Shown here: in pieces, positions 23,540-33,130 of the stretch
How positions within the stretch are numbered: position 1 is the stretch's first letter
Layout of the letters: each line of letters opens with the position of its first letter
DNA from: Atherinomorus stipes
Taxonomy: Eukaryota > Chordata > Actinopteri > Atheriniformes > Atherinidae
Length of the DNA stretch: 64,000 bases
Assembly: GCA_023101725.1 (NCBI GenBank)
Contig: JALJCO010010474.1
Span: 62,001-126,000, forward strand
Direction of reading: 5' to 3'
Translations under genes and position numbers: made by a program
Notes under the pieces: generated by a model
Seen by the model: the letters and a program-made list of their open reading frames with translations, nothing else
Databases searched by the model: none
Told to the model about the DNA's origin: nothing

Positions 23540-23734
23540 TACTTTGTGAACCTGTACAGTCGAGAAGCAACTCGGACCAAGCGAATCATTAAACACAACT
23601 GGAGAATTATTGAAAGTGATCCTGCTCTTTGGGAAGTGTTTCCAGAGCTCCCAGCTTTCTCCTACAGACAATCTCCGACCCTCAAAGATAAATTGGTGCA
23701 CAGTGACCTGGCTCCTATAGCCAAACCAAGCTAG
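23540..23734 (+). pseudogene. Penelope-like reverse transcriptase fragment 2
   Basis: Reads FVNLYSREATRTKRIIKHNW, then IIESDPALWEVFPELPAFSY and TLKDKLVHSDLAP, ending in TAG at 23731-23733. The order 'Ys...I..HW.il..DP.L...f...P...yr...tLkD.LV' fits the region before the GIY-YIG endonuclease in Penelope-like proteins. The endonuclease itself was not seen downstream. It is in the same orientation as fragment 1. Confidence 0.5.
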
Positions 23735-23984
23735 CTTCCTAGACCCATTGGCAACCATTCAACTTTTGTCATCACATCATGGTCCCAGGACATAGCACAG
23801 CTATCTCTTCATCAATTGCAATACTACACATGTTGTGTATATGTGTATAGATTGGAGTGTGTGTAGTTATTTTAATGTGAAGTGTAAAAAAATGCAGACT
23901 GAGAGACAGTTTCTGAACCTGTTTCTGCCATCAGGACTTCAAATGACCAGTTTCCCATGGCTAAACAGACAAGCTGGTCATGAC

Positions 23985-24609
23985 AATCCACTAGCCCTAC
24001 TTTTTTGCCATACCCCTAAATTTTGCGTGTTGCCGTGAAGGTAGTGGCGTCCCAATTCCTCTGCATGTAGGGGTAGTGGGCAAAACGAGGGGTAGGGGGT
24101 ATGAATCTAACCCTTCAGAGCGAGGGGTGTCAGATGCTGACTTGCTGAGGAAGAGCCAGAGAAAAGGGAACAACAGCGACCTCCGGAGAGCGAAGAAAAC
24201 TCACTACGTAATGTACATATGTACAGATTCCACATTTGTTTTTAACGTTAGCAAGACTAGCCACGCTAGCTAGGCTAAAATACTGATCAAACGCTTACAA
24301 GTGACAACAGTCGTCATGGCGACTGCTTCTCCATGTGGTTGTTTTGTTTATTAATCAACCGAAGCATGATGAGTGATGAAAAAAAGAAATGACTGCAACT
24401 GTTTACTCTGTGTCGTTGCTGGTCGCGTTGTTATGGTGAGACGTTTGTGCAAACGCCACTTTCACAGTCGCTTACGTGCCTGAACATAAATGCAGCAAGT
24501 GGTGTCCCAATTCCTAGAAGATTACAGCCTTGTGGCTTCAATTCGAGGGCGCAGTGGTGGTGGGTGAGGGCTAGTGGTTGAAAGTGGGGGGAACACTGGG
24601 ATTGGGCCT
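23985..24609. mobile_element. Possible MITE, left end unclear
   Basis: The right end GAACACTGGGATTGGGCC and internal repeats of GTCCCAATTCCT (24049 and 24507) resemble a fish DNA-element family with GGCCCAATCCCA ends. The left terminus could not be identified, so the border is a guess. Confidence 0.3.
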
Positions 24610-24777
24610 TCAGGTCGAGGCTATTAAAATGGTCTCCATTTCTGGGAGGGGAGGTGATAGTATGAAACGTCTTCTACAACTGGAAACTTTTTGGATTTTT
24701 CAACTAAGGGTCATGACATTTCCTGGCCTCAATGTAGAAATTTATTATTTGCCATTTTTATAATCATTAGTGTCTAA

Positions 24778-25356
24778 GGGTGCTTTCACACTCTGGCTGT
24801 TTGGTCCACTTCCATGGATAGACGTTTTGTTTGACACAGTCTGAACACCAACCGTACTCTGGTGCACCAAAGAAGCCGACTCTGGTCCGCCTGAAAGCCA
24901 GGGGTCTCGGTTCACTTATAAACGGACTATCAGACAATCCAGTGCATCTATTGCAAGGGACCTTTGATGACTGCAATAAAGCAGAAAAAGTAGGAGGTGG
25001 GAGTAGATTTCTGCTAGGACAGCGCATGTTTGAAGAAGCCGAGGTCAAAACAACGAAAAACAACTGGAAAAAATATGTAGACAGAGATGGAGTCGCCTAG
25101 TAATAAGAAGCAGAAAGATTTCCACTTCAATCACGGAGTCCGGTTTTCTTCTTCCTGCTTCTTCATCATCATCAGTAGTTGTATTGGGGAGCGTCGCCCC
25201 CTAGCGGGCAGTTGTTTTATCTACGGTGGTTTAACCAGGCGGTTTGGTCCGCTTCAGTTAATGCAGTTTGAACACAAACCAAAGCAAAGAGAAATTTTTC
25301 AGAAGTCCCCGCCCAATCGGACCGAGTCCCCGGACTATCTTAGTGTGAATGCACCC
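24778..25356. mobile_element. MITE with GGGTGCTTTCACACT ends
   Basis: Left end GGGTGCTTTCACACT, right end AGTGTGAATGCACCC: one mismatch over 15 bp. Internal homology also continues inverted (TTTGGTCC, CAGTCTGAACAC/CAGTTTGAACAC). Flanks TCTAA and AAAAT do not give a clear duplication. Frames inside (24831-25100, 25087-25515) are not genes. Confidence 0.75.
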
Positions 25357-26214
25357 AAAATGTTGCAACACATTCCATGTTTTTTTCATTGTTTGTTCAT
25401 CAGCCCGTTATGCCACTTCCTGCAGCTTTCACCTGTGACCTCGAGTGGTTTTGTCGCCCTGATGAAGGCAGTGTGCCACAACAATAGGTGCATTTTTATC
25501 TTTTTCCATGCCTAGCTACTTTTAATAAAGAAATTCTCATCTTGGACATCAAGAGTGCCTTGGTAATCTTTCCCAAAAATTGATATCATTTTGCCTTTAT
25601 AAGAGTTACAGAAGGAGGACCAGGTAATTTTCCCTCTTCATCCTACTAACAGATCCCTATAAATAATAAGAGAAATTATTTCCCAAATGGCCTCTAATGT
25701 TCAGTAAAAAATAAACTGCATTTTTATCCCAGGATTTTGTCCATTTTAAAACTACGTAAAAAATAATGACGATGGAGACTGTGACTGTGACACGGAGGAC
25801 CAAAATGCAGCTACAATGCTGAGAGTTTTGTTTTCACATGTAGCACCTTTTCCATAATTTAGCTCGACGTCTCCCTCACAGCAAAAGCAGGCATGCAAGG
25901 TGAATGAACAGCAAGCAGCATTCGAGGAAACACAGTAAACATTAATGTGATATGCCACTCTGAAAAATGTTTACTTAGCCAGAGCTGAATAATGGTCCTT
26001 ATTTCATGCAGCAGGATGTTTGTGTAATTCATTTAATCAGTTCATGCTTGCTATTTTTTTCCTTGAGACTGCACAGGATTACAGATTACCTTCACCAGCT
26101 GGAAGTCTGGGTGTCAGTTCAGTGCATTGAATCTAAAAATCAAGTCATTCGACCATAACCAGCTAAACAGTACCTTTTTATAAAGGAGAATATTGTCTCT
26201 GTTGATTGTTGCAG
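25357..26214. other. Unrecognised sequence upstream of an exon candidate
   Basis: No TE ends or genes recognised. The last 25 bases (TATTGTCTCTGTTGATTGTT) form a pyrimidine-rich tract before a CAG acceptor. Confidence 0.45.
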
Positions 26215-26327
26215 CGCAGGAGTTGGTGTTGGAGACTGAACTGAAGCAGAAAGAGGACCTGAAGAAGCTCTGTTATGTCCCCAAAGTCATTCTCACTGTT
26301 CATAAGGGGAGAGTTCAGTTTAATTAG
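26215..26327 (+). CDS. Candidate host protein-coding exon (unidentified, partial)
   Basis: Preceded by a pyrimidine-rich tract and GTTGCAG. A second possible acceptor, CGCAG, lies five bases later at 26219. The open frame reads AQELVLETELKQKEDLKKLC, then YVPKVILTVHKGRVQFN, and ends at TAG 26325-26327. The first 60 codon-bases have strongly GC-biased third positions (ttG gtG ttG gaG, ctG aaG caG), and the composition (L, E, K) suggests an amphipathic, possibly coiled-coil helix. Neither feature is expected from the AT-rich surroundings. No strong splice donor is visible, so it would be a terminal exon, an exon with a weak donor, or a relic. I do not recognise the gene. It is the best candidate for host coding sequence in the window. 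Confidence 0.4.
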
Positions 26328-27514
26328 AGAAGCTTAATGCTGCTTTTTTATTAAGCCTGCAGGGGCTTTTTCTTCTCCTCCTCTTTCTGCATATTCATGA
26401 TCCCTCTTTTGTTCAAAGGACAAAAAGAGGAACATCCGGATCAGAGCTCAGAGACTTTGATAATAGAAACTAGTCCTTTGCGTAGAAGTATGACGTGGAT
26501 TAATGTAGAAAACAATGAGACGACAATCTTAGGTGACCTAAAATTTTGTGATTTTATTGCACATCATAGTGCATGTAAATTTGAATCATTAATTGTTGAG
26601 CTAGTGTTGAAAAGAAACAGAGTTCATTCGATTCGCCTCATGTTTTCTCTTTTCACAGCATGAAATATTGTGGCTTATCATGCAGCTGTTAGACGCTGTT
26701 TATGTCAAACACTTACAGAATCTCAGCTTTCTTTAGAAGTCTTCACATGTTCCAACATCACCCTGAAATACGCCATATACAAAAACAAATAAGCATATAC
26801 ACAGGGGCAGCTGTCACCTGCAAAAATGTAAAAGCAGACACCTGAAAAGGTGCCGTTGTTTTCCAAACTGTTTAATGCCAACCTTGCAGAGTGGTGGCAG
26901 AGTTGCATGAGGCGCTTCCTTCACAACCTCATCCCAAAATAGACAGCTGCATTTCCATAACAGGGCCCGGTCGACGTGGAGCTGAAGCTAGACGTGGCTG
27001 AGATGTGTCAGGCGTGAGACAGCCTGGACGTGATCTTAATTGATTTCAATGATTCTTTTGGATTTTAATTGCCACAGAAGTAGAGCGAGAGGAGCGAGCG
27101 ATTGTTTGTTTTCTTCAAGAGTTGCTGCTTCTGGGAAGTCAGGGCACATCTGTAAGACAAATTACTCAGACATAAAGGAACATTTACATATCCAAGGTTG
27201 TTAAAGTCTGCCAGAGTTGAGTTATGGATGATACTGATGAGTTACACCACTCTTACAGATATCCTACTCCAGCATACATGTAGTGTTTTACTGTCCATCT
27301 CACTGTATAAGAGCTTTTAAAACATTAACACTTACGCAGTTGTTTCCATGGTAAAGTATGATGGAGACGTCTTGATTTAAATTGGATTAAATTTGGTCTA
27401 AAAGTTTCGTGGAGGTTTAGCTGAAGACATGTTTGTATAAAGACAAGAATTCACAGCTGGTGACCCAGTGATCCTGGAGGGGGTTTCAACATGACATCTT
27501 GTTGTAAACTTATT
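26328..27514. other. Unrecognised sequence
   Basis: Short frames at 26397-26663 (+) and 26723-26908 (-) have no domain. Nothing else recognised. Confidence 0.45.
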
Positions 27515-27518
27515 TTAA

Positions 27519-28913
27519 AGGAGCTGTATCATGCTTTTCAAATGTTCCAAAAGTCAAATACAGGCATTTATAAGCTAGATATGTTCCCATCGTTACTATA
27601 GAAACTAATTTGGTGTTAAATATTAGTTTTTCGATGCATCTCATTTCCAACACGGAAGTAAGATGGCTGACTGTCCTGAACCGCGGAGCTCTCGACCAAT
27701 TGCAGCATGTTTTACGCCCATTTCATGACGTCGCCCCGGAAGAGACACTTATTCTGAAGGGTCACAGAATTGTCTGTAGCACCGGCACCGGCAGCTCTCA
27801 TGTGGATGTTAGTAGTAAACATTGATGGATAATTACTCCGATCGACGGGATAAAACAGACCAGCCTGTTATGGAGCTGTATGCGCTCGACCCAGAGTCTG
27901 ATATGGAGTTTGAAGTACACGCAGAAGTACCACAGAAGTACCACAGAGACCCCTGACAAGTAAGTAAATTAGCAAACAAATCATAGCCTAACAGTTAGCG
28001 CTGAGTAAGCAGCACTCAATGGATCTTGTGAACATTGATGGATAACCGGACTCCGATCGACGAGATCAAACGGAGGAGCCGTTATGGAGCTGTTGCGCTC
28101 GACCCAGAGTCTGATATGGAGTTTGGAGTACACGCAGTACCTCAGAAGTACCACAGAGACCCCTGACAAGTAAGTAAATTAGCGAACAAATCATAGCCTA
28201 ACAGTTAGCATTGAGTTGAGAGATGTGTTGACTCACCAGTGTTGTTGTCTGTCCATGCGCGTTTTTATAGTAGGAACTGCGTCAGGTTTCAGAAGTAATC
28301 CCAGAGAAAAAAACACTTTACTGCCCGAGATTCATGAAGTTGTCAGGAGTGAAGTTCACACACGAAGTTGAGTTTTTTTCCTGCTCCTGAAGTTATAATC
28401 CAACCACTTCTGGCAAGTCGATTCATCCAGTAGGTACAACAATAAACTCCCACGCTGAACATAACCACGCTGAACGTAACTGCATTTTTCCCAACTTGCT
28501 GTCCTCTAGAGCTTAAAAAAAAAGAAGAAAAAAGGAAGAAAATTGTCCTGAACTCTGGAGCAAACGTCTGTTAGCTGATGGCTGCTTGTCTCTGAGGAAA
28601 TCTTCCTGCAGGTGTTAGTTTCTTCCTCAGAGAGTGTTTATAGGATTCTCTGAGTTTCTGTTCAACAGAGGGCGTCTTGCTACGATACTGAGCGTGCGCA
28701 TTTAGACTTTTGTGATTGGTGCCACGTTCATACGTAACGGGGTGGATAGTCAGCCGTTTGCAGGGAGGTAGCGCTTGGTTTAAATATTCATGTAGATTAC
28801 TCAAATATGCATGAATGAAGAAAAATAACGATTTAAATCATTTCTTGATGAGGAAATAACATACTGACATGCTGAAAAGCTCTTAAAAGTCCATTTTTCA
28901 TGATAGGGCTCCT
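27519..28913. mobile_element. Non-autonomous TTAA-flanked DNA element
   Basis: Both ends abut TTAA (27515-27518 and 28914-28917). Left end AGGAGCTGTATCATGC, right end GCATGATAGGGCTCCT-like (TTCATGATAGGGCTCCT). TTAA duplications are typical of piggyBac and Kolobok transposons; which one cannot be decided from the termini alone. The 1,395-bp interior carries an internal tandem duplication (27815-28215), but no transposase was recognised. It shares the TTTAAAGG-type ends with the element at 37847. Confidence 0.8.
27815..28215 (+). repeat. Tandem duplication of a roughly 190-bp unit with splice-donor-like ends
   Basis: Units 27815-28014 and 28028-28215 share AACATTGATGGATAA, GACCCAGAGTCTGATATGGA and ACCACAGAGACCCCTGACAA followed by GTAAGTA. 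Each unit contains the peptide-like string LDPESDMEF and each ends in a consensus-like donor CAAGTAAGTA. They may be a duplicated 5' exon of the element. A stop codon (TGA) precedes the donor in that frame, so coding is doubtful. Confidence 0.75.
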
Positions 28914-28917
28914 TTAA

Positions 28918-29321
28918 TAAGAAATATCAGTCTAAACTGATATTCAGGATCGTGTATTAACCCCCCCCCCCTTTTAATGTACAGACCCATCATAGGACAG
29001 CACCATGGGCCGGATCTACTAAAACCCAAATTTTCGTGTAGTAATTTTCTTGTGTAATTTAGAATTTTGAGCGAGGGGCTGAATCATGGTTTAAAGGTGG
29101 TTCACTAAAAGTGAAGGTGCAAAATGCACAAATGTGTTGGAAATATCACTATATAAACTAAGGCTTTGCGTGTTTTGAGGGTTGCAGCATGGTGAATTTC
29201 AAGAGACGGCAGCACAAAAGAACTTTTGAAATTGTTTTTCCAAAAGTAGTTTGCTTTTCCAGGATGTCCAACCTTACCTTTAAAGACCCACAATGTAACT
29301 TATAGACCTTAAAAATCTGCA
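28918..29321. other. Spacer with a single Harbinger-like terminus
   Basis: GGGCCGGATCTACTAAAACC at 29008 resembles one terminal repeat of a PIF/Harbinger-like MITE, but no opposite end was found. A C-run lies at about 28961-28970. Confidence 0.4.
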
Positions 29322-29329
29322 TTTCTGAC

Positions 29330-29935
29330 TAGGGATGGGTACCGTTAAGGTTTTATCGATACTACTACAAAGCGACTCTGTTCAAGCCGTCAGAGATCCA
29401 TAAACTGCAGCTGGAAGTTACAGATATTTCTTCATGGATTAGCGAAGACAGACATCGTCAGAGATGTTTTCAGTGATCAGGAGAGCTGATCAGACACCGA
29501 CTGCATCTGTGCAGTGGAAACGTCGTATTGGGTGAGTTTCAATGCAAGTTAGGAGCTAGCTTAAGTTGTTGCTAACTGGGTTTCATGTATATTTTTCTGA
29601 AAGTGAAGTTATGAGCGTGAAACTTTTCAGACAATACACGTGTTTAGTTAACCGCTGTGTTAGCCGCTGTTTACATAAAGTTGATCACCAGCTGAAACAG
29701 CGAGGTGAGCACGTGAGAACGCCAAAGTCGCCCCACCCTGCAGCGCGTGAGCTGCTTGTTCAGGAGGAGTTGGGTTGGCAAAACAATGTTTGGCATGAGC
29801 TTAGTTTCGCACAAGAGTCATACGACCTTCAGATACTGTTAAGAGGACTGAAAAGGCAACAGCTTATCGGTTTGGGTAGACCGTGAGATTCAGCCCCGGG
29901 GCTATTTTGATACCGGGTTTTGGTACCCATCCCTG
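29330..29935. mobile_element. Non-autonomous hAT element with perfect 8-bp target duplication
   Basis: 606 bp. Ends TAGGGATGGGTACCG and GGTACCCATCCCTG, flanked by TTTCTGAC on both sides (29322-29329 and 29936-29943). Internal frames (29566-29886, 106 codons) have no recognised domain. Confidence 0.9.
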
Positions 29936-30191
29936 TTTCTGACTCATTTTGATGCACACCAACTTTAATTATGCACATTTTTGAGCTGCCACTGCCCAGC
30001 AGCGTCCCGAGGCTCAGAAACTGCACGTGTAACTTTTCCCGTTCAGGACGCGGCCGTGACGTTGCAGCCGACTATTGGTTGCAGCACAGCATCACTTACT
30101 AGCAAATGGATGAACCAGACATGAACACAGCCGGTGTTTTAAATGTGTACCGTAGCAGTTTTGGCAAAGAAACGAAAGGAAACATTACCGG

Positions 30192-31476
30192 TAGCGCTGG
30201 GATTAACGACTACTTTTTAAACGATTAATCTATCGATTCTTTTTTTGATGCTTTGATTGATCTAACAATTCACTTTTTCAGTTCGATTCGATTCAGATAT
30301 GGATTATTGCCCCATAAATTGACAGACAGCAATTTTTTATACGTTGATATACATAAATGACATGAAATAGAGCATGAACAAAAAAGGCAGTGGGAGCCGG
30401 GAGCCTGTCATGGAGTCTTTCCTGAACCAACAGAATGTAAAATTTATGTTGAAAACACAACTGACTGAAAAACGTGCATCTTTTAATTTTTCATTTATGT
30501 GAAAAAGATGAAAAGTCACCCAAACACTGGAGGCTTTAAGCTAATCCAGAAAGTGTTTTCCAACAGAAAAATAATGAAGAGCAAACATTCAGAATTTAAC
30601 ATTTCTGCTGAACATGGGTCTAGCCTCCTGAAAAAGTGCATCTTCATCTTCCATCTGTTAATGCTGAATACGGCTTTCAGTCACTTGGAAATGAAATGAA
30701 AAAATACTTTTTTATAAAACGGGTGTTTCTCTTTCTTAAATGTGATTGGCTGAGCTGCGATCTAATCCCGGTGTAAAACAGGCTGTAACACACACGTAGT
30801 TCCGGTCACAAAATATCCCTGCGCCAGCATAAGCGATGTTGCGTTGCCTAGCAACCAACTGCTCTGTGTTTGACCCACTCATTGGATTACATTTGTTTTG
30901 AGACTTTTGTAGACTTTGTGGTTAATTTTGATTTGCTGGGTGGCCTGAACCTGGATCATCCTGGTTGGATGAGTGATTGGACATAACTGCACTTGACAGT
31001 TATATGTTATACATCACGGAGGGGCACTCCGCTTCGCGTCGCTGTAACCCACGGCTTCTCGGGGCTTATTGCTTTAATTTATCCCAGAAGTGATTCCAAG
31101 ATTTTACCAACAGATGAAACACGAACATGAGGTTGAGTAACTTTTATTTTACGCTGAGTCAGCTTCGACAGCGCTTCTATCAGCTGCAGTACCGCCCACG
31201 GCCAGCAGATGGAGCTCACGCTTCATGCTGACGGTCTCAAACAGGTCTCGCATGTCTAAAGACGGCGTCGACCTCACGGAAGTTGTCTTATTGTGTCAGG
31301 AGGCTTCGGTTTCGCCATCCCAAACATCCTCACATCTTCGACCAACGAGTGTGTGCCTTCACTGCCTTACACTTTGGAAATTCGGAGGAAGGATCGTTGT
31401 TTTGGTCTGATGACGCATCGGCACGCATATTTTGCGTCGATGTAATTGATTACGTCGACATATCGTCCCAGCCCTA
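30192..31476. mobile_element. Non-autonomous hAT-like element
   Basis: Ends TAGCGCTGGGATTAACG and TATCGTCCCAGCCCTA, flanked by ATTACCGG (30184-30191) and ATTACTGA (31477-31484). The octamers match at six of eight positions; the differences include a C/T transition. The interior contains an RFX-type X-box and no transposase. Confidence 0.7.
30843..30855. promoter_or_regulatory. Palindromic X-box (RFX-type motif)
   Basis: GTTGCCTAGCAAC matches the RFX X-box consensus (GTNRCC then RGYAAC), in a palindromic form. It lies inside the hAT-like element. Binding is an inference from the motif alone. Confidence 0.5.
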
Positions 31477-31484
31477 ATTACTGA

Positions 31485-32133
31485 AGGAAGAAAGGAAAAG
31501 AAAGAGAGGAAAGGACAGAACAAGAGTCAAGATAAGACTGTCTTTTACTGGCTGGAGTGAATCCCAGGACAGGTATGATGAAGATGATGCTAGTTTAGCT
31601 GCCGATTGGGGGGTCACTGAGAAAACTGCTGAAGGTTACGTAGAACGACTCCATGTTAATCAAAGCAGCCTGTTTCACCTAACGGTGTGTTTGACACCTT
31701 AAAGTAATAACTACATTCTAACGACTGATCCAGGGTCTGAAAGTCGTAACTTTTTCAAAAGTCAATCTTGCATTTCAGGTTGGTGCTTTCAGTGTTACTA
31801 ATCAGAATTTCCACATTTCAGTTATGCCTCTGCAATATCTACAACTGTATTCTCACTTGTGGAATAATACACGCCTCATCCACATACAGTATGAGGATTG
31901 CCTGTTTTCTCGTCTGTTGGACAGAAATCATCACAAGTTTGATTGTAAAAAAAAATGTAATGTAACAGTTTCTTTTTCAGATTTCTCCCATCCCCATAAG
32001 TTACCATACATTTGTCATTAAAGGAAAAATATATTACAGGCTAACACAGGGTCAGCGTTGCCATCAAAGAGACTTCTGCTCTCCTTCTTACCCCATTAAG
32101 GGCAGGAAGATATAGTGCTTCAGAGAGCAAGAG
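31485..32133. other. Unrecognised sequence
   Basis: No gene or terminal repeat recognised. Confidence 0.45.
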
Positions 32134-32160
32134 AGTAACTAACTGTTCTTTTCTTTGCAG
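32134..32160 (+). promoter_or_regulatory. Strong splice-acceptor-like site
   Basis: A TAACTAAC branch-like sequence, then TGTTCTTTTCTTTGCAG ending at 32160. Two frames stay open after it: one for 37 codons (YEGFCARPPIRSS...), another for 47 codons from ATG 32162. Neither has a recognised domain, so this may be a genuine exon start or a chance site. Confidence 0.3.
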
Positions 32161-32370
32161 TATGAAGGTTTCTGCGCGCGGCCTCCCATCAGATCTTCTA
32201 ATAGGAGAAGACCGAGCACCACATTTGGTCACTGCTCTGGCTGTTTCACACGAAGCTGGAAGTCACTGCAGTGACTTCGGGTCCCTGAGGGGGTCATTAT
32301 GATGGGGATGAGCAGCTCAAAAGCACTGCATGATGGACAGTGGAGTGACGGTGGAGGAAGACAAGACACA

Positions 32371-32407
32371 GTGTGTGTGTGTGTGTGTGTGTGGGGGGGG
32401 GGGGGGT
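32371..32407. repeat. (GT)n-(G)n microsatellite
   Basis: About 11 GT units followed by 13-14 G. Confidence 0.9.
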
Positions 32408-32720
32408 TAAAGAAAATTGGATTGTGCTCAGTTGAAATGGTTCAGCTTTCTCTTAGCAAGGAAACCTTCGACAGATCTGAAACTTTCATCTTTTCTTCAG
32501 TTATACAAATCGATGAAGTGATTCCAATGATGGTCATTTAAACACCTTTACAGCTTTTTCTTTGTAAATCTATGAAAAGTCTAACTCTTTATGAAAGTAG
32601 GTAAGATTATTTGCACCACTATTTAAACTGAGCATGGATAAAGAAGAGGATTTGGGCCACTGAAGAAAAATAAATACATTCTGAGATTAAAGTCAGAATT
32701 CTGACTCTGACTTCTGCCTA

Positions 32721-33008
32721 CAGATCTGGGCATGAAAAAGTTCCTGCTTTTTCTGCCAGAAGTGGTGCAGTAATAGTGCACCATTACTGCACTATCACTG
32801 GCTGAACGATTTGTCCCGCAAATATGTCATCACGTACGGTTTCCAAACTTGGCGTGAGGAAACATCCTTGTTCCAGGCGTTCATTTATGCTCTGAAGTCG
32901 TTTCCCCTGGGCACACATGCGTTTCTCTGTGCGATTGAATTAGCAGACAAGTCGCTGGTAAGTGGCTGGCAGTCGGCTGAATGGGGAACTTTTTCATGCC
33001 CAGATCTG
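32721..33008. mobile_element. MITE with perfect 24-bp terminal inverted repeats and TA target
   Basis: 288 bp flanked by TA (32719-32720, 33009-33010). The left end begins CAGATCTGGGCATGAAAAAG and its 24 bp are perfectly inverted at 32985-33008. The interior has a second hairpin, GTGCAGTAAT...ATTACTGCAC. The TA target suggests a Tc1/mariner-mobilised MITE. Perfect ends indicate little decay. Confidence 0.85.
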
Positions 33009-33130
33009 TAAATATATTGCGGGCAAACACACCACAGAGTTGTACCGCGCATACGTCATCAAATTCTAAAGCATGGAGGAAAATCTGAAGAAAGCAGCAG
33101 CACCTCTGCCTCAATGATAAATACAACGGC

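Noticed and set aside
29566..29886. 106-codon frame inside the hAT element 29330-29935
   Set aside because: No recognised domain and entirely within a short MITE.
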